A DNA stretch of 64,000 nt from Vitellaria paradoxa (Eukaryota; Streptophyta; Magnoliopsida; Ericales; Sapotaceae). Shown here one piece after another: positions 32,254-45,000 of this stretch (position 1 is the stretch's first letter; every line of letters starts with the position of its first letter). The notes under the pieces were generated by a model that saw only the letters and a list, made by a program, of their open reading frames with translations, did not search any database and had not been told where the DNA came from. The stretch covers positions 17,097,894 to 17,161,893 of the forward strand of contig CM034240.1 in assembly GCA_019916065.1 (NCBI GenBank). Direction: 5' to 3'. The position numbers and the translations under genes are program-made.

Positions 32254-35200
32254 CATTTCCTAATAACTTGTTCTTTTGGGACAAGTAATGACTTAATATG
32301 GTATCAGGACTCTGGTTTAGGAGGTCTTGGTTCAAATTTTACTATCATGTTTGTTCCTTCATTTATTCTTGTGCACTATGTTCTGTTTCAGTTGGTGCAC
32401 CATTTTGTTTATTCTTGTGTGCTCTATTTTTGTTTCAATTGGTGTGTTGCTTTGTTTAATTAGTCTGTCTTTCTACTCCAAATACAAGATGAGGTTACAC
32501 GTGACATGGAGTGTTAAATTAGCTTGATATACATTGTTGGGTATATTTTCTAACAATTTAAGCATTTGGGACAATTGACGAGTTTACAAAATTAACTGAA
32601 TATCATATTGTTTTGATATGTTATGTTGTATTTAAATATGTTATACTATGTTTCAATAGAAACATTGTGACAACTCGGATTTTTCAGAATAAAAATAAAA
32701 ATTTATGAAATTTTGAAATATGAGTCTCAGAATTTTTCTAAATTTAATTTAAAATTTTGAAGTTTGAAGGATGGGTTCCAAGTTAGCATTAAAAATAAAA
32801 TTTTAAATTTTAAAGTTCTAAATTATGGGATTAAGGGGTTAAGTGCAATGATTTATAAATAATGAAGGGATTTCTGAAATCATAATAGGTACCTTTAAAT
32901 TTTAAAAGAAGAGTATTTAAAAAAAAAAAAATTATGGCTGAAAGGGGCTCGAGCGCACAGGCCTCACTGCCTTGGCACCCAAACTGAAGCTTCCTGTAAC
33001 TTCCAAACTTGGCTCTATCAGTTTGTGGCAATGGGTTGGTGAAGTTCATACGCAGCAAGTCAAGGGTAGGTTGCATGAATCATCACCCTAGCTTCACCAC
33101 CTGCGTTTATCTCCTCCCTTCTTGTGTGCGTCAGCAGTACATGAGGTTGTCTCTGTGTGTGTGTGCGCGTGCACGCGCGCGCGCTTCGGGGAAGAAGAAC
33201 CAAGGGATAAAAAAAATATATATATATAGATTTTAATATTTTCCAACCCAAATTCCCCCCCCTTCAAAAATTAAATTAAGGTTATTTCGAATGCAATTGA
33301 ACCATTTTTGAGGAGTTAGAAGCATCGGTGGATTGGTCCAGAGTTGTCTGGCAAGTTCAAAATTTTCTCATCACTGGTTTTCCTTACTGGATGGATCAAG
33401 TAGGGCTTGAGTGATGATTTATGCATAGCTTGAATGATATATTTTGTTGCGTGTGCGTTAATTGATTGCTCGTCTATCTTAAACAAACTTCAATTGGAGT
33501 TATACGTTTTGAGCTCAGTGTACATGTAAGTATATATCTATATACATGATGGGTGAGGAGGATGGATTATAGTAGGTGTAATTCTTAAATGAGAAAGGAA
33601 ATTAAATGGGTAACCGTAGGTTTGGTTGAGGACTGAAATGGAGGAAGAAAGATAACCAGAAAAGGAGATAATACAAACCCAAAATTGTAATTCCAGAACA
33701 GGATTCGGGTTCCTCTCTGCTGTAGGTACCCGGGTGCACAGGTTTCCACGGGCACGGGTAGAGTGGCAGGGAGGAGGGGAGAAAAAAAAGGAGGAAAAAA
33801 AGGGAAGAGGAAAAGAAAGAAAGAAAGGGAAAAAAAAGTATTGAATTAATACTAATAGGTATTAAACTAGTAAGTATTAAATTAACTGGATTAAAAGAAA
33901 GGAAAATTTTAAATTAACGAACTCTGTCACTTTAAAATCTATTCATTTGCTTGATTACCTATTTGGTTCTCATGCGATTAATTTGTAATTTATGTGTTAA
34001 GTTGTGAGTTAAAACTTGAGGTGTTTAGCTTTAATTAATATTTGATTAATTGGCATATTAGATACTAAGTATGTTCCTGTCTTATTATGTGATTAGCATT
34101 ACGGATCTTATAGTTTGATAGATGTCTTGGGTAAGAAGGGAAAGATGGAAAAAAATAATAGGCTACAGGATTTGCGTTTAGGCCTGCAGAAGATATTAGA
34201 AAAAGGAAAAAGAATGAAATGGAAGAATAACATTACAATAAGATAATAACGGGATGCATTGTAATAAGAAAATAAAGTGGTTTAAAATTACCAATGCTTT
34301 GGTGATTATCTATAAAAGGGGAAAAGAAAGAGGAAGATACTGATAAGGCGATTTGTATTAGGGATACTGATAATGAAATTGAGATGAAGAATTATTGATG
34401 AAAAGAGGAAATATTGATAATGCAGTAAAGTAATTGAAACCTTAAGAATTGGTGCGTGTGTGATGTTGTGCATGCGTGTGTGTGTGATGTCAGAGAAAAT
34501 AGAAAGGGTCTTAAGATACCCTTGAGTTGAAAATTCCTAAACTTGCACAAGGTAGGTCTTCATGTCAGAACATGGCGCAATTCATCGGGTATTGGCCCAT
34601 AAAAGCCGATAGGAGGATAAGGGAGGTGTGTGGTGTGTGTGCATGTGTGTGTGTGAGAGATTAAAAGATGAATAATGAAACGGATAATGAATCAAACAAG
34701 GAAATGACAAATAAAGATAATAATAAAATGTTATGAATGAATGTCATGCGAACATGAATAAGAATATAACGGGGTGAAAGGTTAAGATTTTGACTTGAGA
34801 GTAGATTATAGTTAAGTCAAAATAATTAAGCTAAGATCAGACTAACACGATGGAAATGTGGGTACTTGGGGCTAGGAATTTTGATTCCATTATCTTGTTG
34901 ATTGTTTAACATGTTTAGTTTAATATCCTGTTCACATTAGAAGCATGATAGGACAAGGTTTGTATGCCTACATGGAAGTGGGCATACGTGGATTAGTGCT
35001 CAATCCTCTACAGTCTATCTTGCAGGTTCAGAGTTGAGGTCCACCAAGGGAAGGGAGTCAGCTTATCTTGCGGATTGTGTTTTAGTCAAACCATTGTTAG
35101 CCTGGCTACGGCTAGGTGGTTGTTTGTACTTACTCTGTCATTAAAAATTTTTCTAGCATTTCATTTTAATGGTCCGCTCCATGTTCAGTTGGGTTGATCG

Positions 35201-38200
35201 GGGAAAAAAAAAAAAAAATAGCCCACCCCTTGGGTCCCCAAAACCCAGGCCATGACAAACATTAGGATTATTATACCATTAGTGTTTTGTGAGTCTCCCA
35301 GAAACGGAAACATTTCGGCCATTTTGATAGAAAATAAACAATTTTTTTCCTCGGTATGATATGCAGCCTTATACAAAAGCTTGGACTCATTTACTTCAAT
35401 TGTAATAATGGAATTCCTATACTTATTCCAAGTGATAATGTGAATGGATAACATAGCAGGTCTAGAAACAGTCACAAGAATTGAAGCAAAAAGAACAGGC
35501 ATTGGATAATTAAGAATGTGTTAGGCTAATAATATTTATCTCGGGCCTATTTTCCTTTCCAGGGAAATCAGATAGTATGATTACTCCAACAGTCATAAGG
35601 CTCCATCCAAATGTCATATGTTCACATCAATATCTGTATGATTACGCATGACAATGAGAAGACTATCTAAATAATATAAGGTCCTATAAGTGCAAATGTC
35701 TTTTTTATGGAACTAGTTTCCTAGAGCATTTGCTTAAAGAACATCTAATAAAAATCAAACTATAAATCTCAAGCAACTCCACAGTGTAAATACAACATGC
35801 ACAAGGGTCTGAGCATATATAGCGTCTGTTTAGAGTAGCAAATTTGGTTTTGAAAAAAAGAAAGAGAGAGAACAAAAAGTAGGCAAATTTTATATTGTTT
35901 GGTATTTGATGTGTTCCTCAAAAAGTGTGAAAAGTTGGAGGAAGTTAGTAAAAATTGGAGATTTCAAAAAAGTCGGAGAAAATTGGAGGAAGTTGGAGAC
36001 TTTTGGCCAAATTTGGCACTCTAAAAGCACACACAATATGTCATGGCACCATAAATAAGAATAACCACCATAAACCTCACATCTTCACGCACACAGTAAA
36101 AAATGGCCATGCAAGAAATAATCACCATTGACAAAGTTAAAGATAAGGGCAAATGGCACATAAATCTGTAAGTTTTCCACACGAACATCCTTCAAATCCA
36201 TTTATTACCCAAGCATTAAAAAGGCTTAGGCTCATGATGTGGAAGCCCAAAAAAAAAAAAAAAATTAAATAGTTATTATTAGGATTTTATTTTATTAAGA
36301 TTAGATTTTATAATAGGATTTTACTTTATTAAAGATTTCTTTTATTTTAGTGAAGATTTTATTTAGATTTATTTTAAGTAGGATTTGTTAGAATATTTGA
36401 TTTTTACTTTATTTTTAGTAATCTTGAGGGTGTATTAGCCTATTTAAAAGCTTAAAATGATTAGGCTTAGACACATAGATGAATATGAAAAATTGAGTTA
36501 TTAAAACCTCCGAGACTTGTTCTCCCTCCCCCTCTTCTTCTTTCTTCCCTCCCTCCTAAACTTTTTCTTCTCTCTCTATTTCTCTCTCTTTACTTTACTT
36601 TCTATCGTCTTACATCAACTTTGATACAAGAGCAAAACTTCAATCACTAAACCTTCCTCAAATCAGAATTTTATTCACTGTCAAGAGTCCCAAACCCTAG
36701 CAGCCATCATAGTCCAAAAAAAAACACTAGCCGCAATCGTAGCGCATGCGGCCTACACGCCGTCAAGGCCTACGAATACACTTTCGTGCTTTCCAGCAGT
36801 ACCCAACTCCGGTGACCACCACCATTAGCACTGCTGCCCTCCGGTGAACTCGCCGGTGACCTTAAAAAATTCCAGCGAAGCTCTGATGACTGGCTAGCAA
36901 CCCTGCGGCGACTCTCCAGCAAGGTTCAAAATACTCCAGACCACCTCTTGGTTCATTTTTGGCATATTTCAAACCTCAAAAAATTCCAGCAAAACTCCGA
37001 CAAGTGGCCGACAACCCTCCAGCAACTTTCCGACGACATCCAAAATTTGTCTAGAACTTTTCAGACCGTATTTTTGCATATTCCAAACCAACAAGACAGC
37101 AGACAACCTATTCGGACGATTCACAAGTGGGCAATTCACATAATTTGGAGCAAAGGTTTGGATTGAGGTTCCAAGTTGTCAGTACACTGCTGGCTACTCA
37201 TTCAAATGATAACCAAATGCAAACCCAAATAGCAGCCCTCACTGAAGCCATTCAAAGATTGGACACGAGCTTGAGAAATGCCATTGGCCAAGCAACCCTA
37301 TTTGCCTCTGTTCTAACCAAATATCGAATTCAAAGCCGAATACAGCTTCAACTTCTCCATTTGGTGCCTTTATCAATATTCCAAAACTCATTGATGAACC
37401 GAACAGAAAATCTAATGACAACCACCTTAAAATGAAGAGAGAGCCCAACTAAGATACAATTTAAGAGTTGATTTATGAATCTAATCCTAACAACTTTTAT
37501 TTTTCAGATGATGAGCATGATAACCAAATCGTGAACAAGCCACTTGATGAAATTGTTGCGACCATTGAAATTGTTGTTACTACTAAAGTCATTTCTCTTG
37601 ATGAGGTACAGATTTTTAGTGATATTACTAAGATCCCTGTTGGAATTATCAGGTTGAAGAGTATGCCTAAAATCTATAGTGCTTTTGTGGATCTTATCTT
37701 TCCTCCTACACCTAAACCTTTCCCACAAATTAATCCATTTTTTATCTTTTTCCAACACCTATAAGTTTTATTTTCTGAATCACGGTACTTCTATCTTGGG
37801 AGACTTGATGGAGACACTAAATTTCTACCACCTCTAACGCACGTCCATGAATATTCGATTTGTTCGTGGCCCAACGATTGAAGGAATACACAAATTTTCA
37901 ATTCAACGGAGTCAAGTTTTTCTAAGGGGTGGAGAATGATGCGGAAGTCAAAAAACAATATATATATATATATGCATATATTAAATAATTATTATTAGGA
38001 TTTTATTTTATTAAGATTAGATTTTATACTAGGGTTTTTCTTTATTAAAGATTTATTTTATTTTAGTAAGGGTTTTATTTAGATTTATTTTAAGCAGGAT
38101 TTGTTAAAATATTTGATTTTTACTTTATTTTTAGTAATCTTGAGAATGTATTAGCCTATTTAAAGGCTTAAGATGATTAGGGTTAAACACATTGATAAAT

Positions 38201-41200
38201 ATGAAAAATTAAGTTATTGAAACTTCCGTGACTTATTCTCCCTCCCCCTCTTCTTCTTTCTTCCCTCTCTCCTAAACTTCTTCTTCTCTCTCTATTTCTC
38301 TCTCTTTGCTTTACTCTCAATCGTTCTACATCAGCTCATCATTCAAGCATTGAACATTCATAACCCTTATGGAGGCTAGTTCCAATCAAGTGTGGGCCTG
38401 TCCAAAGCACACTCACACCGAGCCAATAAACATCATCAATGTCACTCCATTCAACCATAGATTAGTGACAGATTACCACTGAGACTTCATCCAATCCTAG
38501 TTTTGTTGGATAAGGTAGTAAGGTTTAATCAAAGATGCACGTTCAAATCTAATTACTGCAATTCTTTTTTTTTTAATAAGAAAATTCACATAAGATCTTT
38601 GATTTATTGCAATCCTCATATAGCATGTTTGTGTTCATACTTGTGTCAAATGACAGAATTTCTAGTACAAAAGTACGAGCATCTACCCGTCAATCATAAT
38701 GCATCATGCCATGTAAAGAGTATAAATGACACATTCAACTATCTCCATCAATTGCTATAAACTTACTTCCACTGGTACCTTGTTGTTATCTGGCAACACA
38801 AGGTTTGATATTCTTTCAGCAATGTCTTTCCAGAAAGTACTTGACGTTATCAACTGGTATTCTGTTTATGATATTAACTTTAAATTATCTCCTCAAGAAG
38901 ATTACTGTGAGAGCATTGCACAAGCCAGGAATCGAAATTTTGTTGCAAACCCATAATAGATGAACAGTGGCTCCTTTTTCATTGTTTGCTCTCCTTACAA
39001 CTTTTACAAGACAGTTGAGGCAAAGAAAAAAATAGAAATCTAAAAATGACTACAGTTAGTGTAATTCCCCCATTAGAGACGTTCTTTCATTTGAATTCAC
39101 TGGTTACGTAGCAATCATCCATACTACTCAACAGAAAGCACTTTTAGATATTCTTTAAACCCATAGAACATCATGATTGAAAAGAACTCCAAACTATCTT
39201 TGCCTAAGTTGAATATTTCCAAAATTATATGATAACTCAAAACCTTGAACATAAACATCTAGTGCATGATTTAAATCCTAAGCTGGGGATCATAGCCAAA
39301 ACTATCTCCCATATGCTCCCTAAGCAAGCATTGAACAGAAAATGAACTTGGACTTGCAAAATAATCAATGTACCATGGTAGAGGCACCACTTAATTAAAT
39401 AATATGCAACTTTAGAAAGGTACAGCCATACAATCCGGCTCGATCTAAGCAAACCCAGTACAACACCTTTCATCTTCATAGTCATATCTTCATATATCCA
39501 AGAAGGCAAGAAACACGGTAAATTGTACGTGCAGGTTAGTTCATCATCTGAGTACCAGATGGAAGAGTTACCATTTGTTTTTTATTAAGTTTATACATAT
39601 TACTGATTGACATGAGCATGAACAAAAATAGCAAGTGAAATCTACATTCCTTGAAAGGATTGGGGGTTTGAGGATAGAGTTTCTTTTTCATTTTCAGGGC
39701 ACTAGGCAAGAGCTATAGCAGCCTACGATGAAGTTGATACGGAAACATATGCTAGGACGGTTGGGTGGGGTTGGAAAAGGGTTTTTATTTTTATTTTTTT
39801 TTTTTAATTTTTGGTTTTTTTTTTGGGGGGGGGGGGGTTTCAGGCCAATGGTCCTCCCCTGCTTTAGACTAAGAGAGTGAGGTTGGTCCGACTCCATTAT
39901 AGGACTAGTACGCCAAGCAGCTTCTCATTCTGTTGTGTTGATGCGGAAAGCAAGCACGCTTAGACTGCAATGTGAAATCTTTGGTCTGTCTATCATTTCC
40001 CATTAAGGGCTGACTCCGCTAAGCAAGAGGACCACTACTGGGCTTATTCTTCTACTAACCAATGACCAGGGGACTACCCTTCTTCCTCCACTACTGATAT
40101 TGACTGACCTGTTGATAGGATAGCAGACACAGTTGAGAGAACATCTAGGCAAAGATAAAGGACCTATGCAGCCGTAGGGCACACAAAGAGCTCATTCAGT
40201 TTCGTGTTTGGTAAAACCCATTAATTAATCAAAAGGCCTGTCTTAAGCATACTTATTCAATTTCGATATTGAATTAGAATCATGAAATTGATTCAACAAG
40301 AAAAAATAGTGTCTTTGGTCCTCTATGGAAGCAATGTAAGTTACTCTATATGAATTTGAATTCACAATGTTGGACTGGATGAACTGCCTCAAAAGTAAAC
40401 CTCAATTGAAAAGGGGGCAATTGGTAGGCCCAAGTATGACAAAAACGTACATGATTTATTATCCAGGGAAAATATATGAGCTAGCTCTGCCCATCTTAAA
40501 TCTTCTATTTGACAAATAAATCTCCAGATTCAAATTTCATTTCTAACTTGTAAAGGTAAAGAATGTGGAATCATCAACGTCAAATGCAGCACAGGCAGCT
40601 AATATTTTCATAGGAAAGAAAAGGAAACATTAGAACCCCATTTTAGGATCAAATATCCAAGCTTTGATGCAAAACGACATTAAAAAATTTACAGTGAGTT
40701 AATTGGCCTTCATTATTTAAAGATTAAATGCAAGAACTGAAATTAACCTCAGCTATTTTTTTCACTAGCTCAGATTCTTTTTCCACTATCTCTTGCAGAT
40801 TTGAACATATTCCAGCAATCATCTTGATCACCCACCTCCTATCAACAAATCAGCATTATTAAGAATCCAGCTATCAATCATGGAAATTGAAAATAAATAT
40901 TAGAAAACAAAATCTAACTTCAAATGCATATTGCATGTGTAAACAAAATCTAACTTCAAAAGCATATTTGCATACATATATACAGGCATCTGCCTGTATG
41001 GGAGTATAATTCTTCAGATCAACTGTACCTATGCAGCAGATCAAAAGCATAAACAAATAGCTTTATTTTATACTGGCAAAACCAGGACTATTTTTTAGCC
41101 AACAACGGGAAGTACTTGCATCAATGTTGCATACTCTAGCATAAAGCAAATCTGCTTAAATAAGTTACAGTACCTATGGCTCCAAGCACGTTCACTTTTT

Positions 41201-42018
41201 GGTGCATATGACAGAACCAATGATGAGAATAACAGCTCATCCATTAGCATCTGAAAGTGTTGTTTATTTGATAAAACCAATTTCCTGCGGAATACACACA
41301 ACAGATAACAAAAGTCATGATCAATAGATTCAATACTAGGTGAACAATCAAAATAAATTCCATAAGATCGTATCACAAAAGACAGGAATGTGAAAACAAA
41401 ATTCATGATCAAGCACCAATTTCAATGCAATTAAAATTGAAGATGGATAGACCCATCACCTCCAGATCACATGCAAAAAATCTGATCTGAAAGTAAGTGG
41501 CATGGAAACACCTAGTTGAGCCTTTCTTATCTAGTGCTAATAACCCCATAATTACACCGTCGAGCAACTATGTCAGGCCTCATATAAGTGTCGAAACTCA
41601 GCAATTTAGTGCCCCAAACAATAGCAATGCAATAGATTATAAAACCCCATGGAGAACCTACTACTTCATTTTATCATATGCTTCTCCAAAGGTTGGTGGA
41701 TGAATAAACTCTCCACCACCTAGATAAATTGAATGATTAAGAAAAAAAAGCATAACTTCTAAAAAATTGATTAAGAAAGCTTATTTTTTTTTTTTTTTTT
41801 TAATCAAGAAACAATAGAAAGAAACAAATGTAAGGAGCTTTGACATACCCAAATCCGAACAACTATGTCCACTATCAACCAACCAAGCAGGCACCCAACT
41901 TAATTTATAAGCGAAGACAAGGATATTATAATGGAGTATGTGGTTCAATACTTTATTGTTCCACATAAAGGGAAGAAGGGAAAAAAAAAAACAAACAAAC
42001 AAACGAAAAAAACAAAAC

Positions 42019-42049
<31 letters not shown>

Positions 42050-45000
42050 CAATAAACAAAAAAACAGAAACAAAAACAAAATCTAGCCATTCATCCTGTT
42101 AAACTTTGGAGGGTTGTAACAATTTAATTCCTCTGTCAAAGGTGCTGATTTATTTTCTAAGAAATATAAACTTAGGTACTGACCAAAATATATATATATA
42201 TATAAACTTGGTAGGTTATAACAAATGATTAACATATAACAATACATAACCGATTAGCAAAAGTTAAACAATAGACAGTACAAATAGAGTAACTGCGGAG
42301 GTCAACTAAAAGAGAAGATGAAATTCCACGTAAATAGTTACAAGCATTATAACAAAAAATAGACCGTATTAATAAAGCATAGCAGGCCAACCAGAAAATA
42401 AATAAAACATGCGGAAGAAAAAAAAAAACAGCTTACAATGACTAGCAAACAGATCTCATCTAACTCCCAAAGGAATGAAGCAAGCACCATACATATATAA
42501 ATAACCAAAGAAAATAAAAGTAATAAAATGAAATATTAGAAAGGGAATGACCTGGAATTCCATGCAGTGCCAAAATCACAGCTTAGCAACAAAAGAGCCC
42601 TGCTATGCTTCATGACTTCACTTTCAATGATATCTAGGGAAGATGAAAAGCAGCTTGAAGTGTAATTGGTTCCAGACACATCTTTCTCTACACCCAAGTT
42701 TCTATGTGTCTTGTATCTTTCAAGCACAGCCGTAAAAGTATTTTTTGCCACATTATATAATGGAAGAAGAACCTGAGTCGAGATGCCCAGCTTATGATCT
42801 CTACACCACAAAAGAGTTTCTGAAACATCAACATCTGAAACTATAGACCTTAGGACCCCATCTTTTGGCTGAAGCATAGTTCCAGCAGAAGCTGGGAGGG
42901 GACCACCAACATCTTCATTGAGCGTGACAAACTGGGATGGATGAATAAACCCCACTTCATCACTGGATGTAAGTCAAATACATAAGAGAACCAAGGCGAT
43001 GTAATGACAAAATGACAGGAAGGCTTCAAAGGAGAAATCCATATTAAATTGCAACGGACTGAATTTCCCAAGGGAGGACTAGCAACACAAAAGATAATTT
43101 GAATTTGCACAGCATGGAATGAAAATGAATTGTATAGAGCACATGTCACTGCATTGCCCAGCAAAAAAAAGTAAATTTACTTTATTGAAATAGCAGGATT
43201 TAGAGGATTTATTTTGTTTTGGTCTACCCCACCCTTCACTCGAACTCATTAACCAATCAACGTAACTGAAGAAAGCTAGCGAAGCTAGCTATCTCTGCAA
43301 GCCAGGTCTCTCGCTCTATAAAGTTTTAGTTGGTGCTTCAAACATAATCATAAACACAAGGATAACACGTCATAATTGACAAAATTTTGCCACATCGCTG
43401 ATGTTAAGATTGATGAATAAAGAGGCTGCACATACTCTTGAGATTTTCAAGGACTGTTCTACTTTGAACAGCCTCTGTAATTCTTTAACTTACAAAGTTA
43501 ATATATAAAATTGATCTCATTCTCTGTTTTACCCCTTCAAACGTGCTCTTTTACCACTTCAATTATTTGAAATAAACCAAAAACATGTGTTCCAAGGACT
43601 AAAAATTCACCGAATACCCACATAAAACCTATGTGGAATGCAAATTTGAAAAGAAGTGCATGATTCAAATTCATAAGTACTTCGATTGTGTTAAAGAAAC
43701 CCAACAACACATAAGAGTAGGGGCCTCAACCTTAAAACCTAGGTGTCAAAGTGAGGGACGTCCATCTCTTATAAGGGACAAGTAATTTTGACTTCGGGCC
43801 GATGTGGGACAACATCTAACATCCTCCCTCACGCTAGCCCATATGAACATAGGCTTAACGTGGACTATGGTGAGGCCCCATTAAAAGCCCGCTCTGATAC
43901 CATGTTAAAGAAACCCAACAACACATAAGAGTAGAGGCCTCAACCTTAAAACCTAGGTGTCAAAGTGAGGGACGTCCATCTCTTAAAAGGGACAAGTAAT
44001 TTTTACTTCGGGCCGATGTGGGACAACATCTAACAGATTGAAAACATTTACAGATTTAAAAAGAAGAATAAAAAATATCTACAAAAAATCTGTACATTTT
44101 CTTTTTCTGTTTTGTGGGTATCAGACAAATTCAGCTGAATAATTAAGAAGACTTGAAAAAAAAATTATTAAAAAGTAAAATTTATTAAGAAGGCATCAAG
44201 GGGATTCCACGAATATAGTCTCCAAACAATAACTTAATATTTTCTATGAAAGAAAAGAATTAAGCAGATCCAGATCTATTCCACCAAAAATCTACCATTG
44301 TAAAATAGCTAGGAACGTGCTTCAAATCCTAAAAAATGGGCATTCAATTCTTTAAAAGATCTTTAATTCCTTTCCAACCTAGTAAGCCATCCAAGACAAA
44401 AAAGAACCATCTGCCATGCCTTCTTTCTTTCCTTAGAAATCATTGTGCCTCACCATGATTGAATAACCAACTTAGCTTTCTTCAGGAACACCCAATGGAC
44501 ACTAAAACAATAAAACTAAAATTCACAATTTCCAAGTCCACTCATAAGGAATAAAAAGATGACCAACAAACTCCCCATCTTTCTTACATAAATAACACCA
44601 GTTCACAAAAATTTCGTCCTAAGATTGTCCATGGTGAAAATATTGCCATGAACCAAACAACAAATAAAATATGTAACCTTTTGAGCTGCCGCTTATGACC
44701 ATATAGTTTTCCAAGGAAATCCCTCCTCACAATCCACTAGTTCCTTATAGAAAGGCTTCACCTCGAAAGGCCATGATTTTGTAGTCTTCTATCTCATTCA
44801 ATCCTTCCCCTCACCGACCTTTTGAGTATGTAACTAATAACTACATTAAATCCATGAAAATTGCAACCTCAAAATCTTCAAATTTCTACAAAAAGCCATA
44901 TTCCAAAAGTGCTACCACCTGCCAATGAAAAGGATTCCTTTGTAGACGTATCTCTGTTCACAGCCGACCTATACAATTCTGGAAACGTATCCCTCAAGAA

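Larger units (their letters stand above)
36235..38333 (+). mobile_element. Non-autonomous LTR retrotransposon, 2.1 kb
   Basis: Two LTRs (36,235-36,617 and 37,937-38,333) start TGATGYGGAAGYC and end TACATCA. They are flanked by a perfect 5-bp duplication GCTCA (36,230-36,234 and 38,334-38,338). A purine tract AGGGGTGGAGAA precedes the 3' LTR. The 1.3-kb interior has no protease, reverse transcriptase or integrase. A short frame at 37,127-37,435 contains a coiled-coil-like stretch ([20 protein letters not shown]) that may be a gag relic. It lies in PTAR1-like intron 4. The LTRs are well conserved but with scattered differences. Confidence 0.9.
43689..44035 (-). mobile_element. TRIM retrotransposon, complete, 347 bp
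   Basis: Terminal direct repeats of 133 bp (44,035-43,903 and 43,821-43,689) run TGTTAGATGTTGTCCCACAT...CTTTAACA on the minus strand and differ at three positions. The internal 81 bp hold a perfect tRNA-Met primer site TGGTATCAGAGC next to the 5' LTR and a purine tract GTGAGGGAGGA before the 3' LTR. A perfect 5-bp duplication GATTG flanks it (43,684-43,688 and 44,036-44,040). It has no coding capacity, as is normal for TRIMs. It lies in PTAR1-like intron 1, in the sense direction. Confidence 0.95.

Noticed and set aside
43689..44035. Simple tandem duplication instead of a TRIM
   Set aside because: A perfect primer site, purine tract and 5-bp target duplication are all in the right places for an LTR element.
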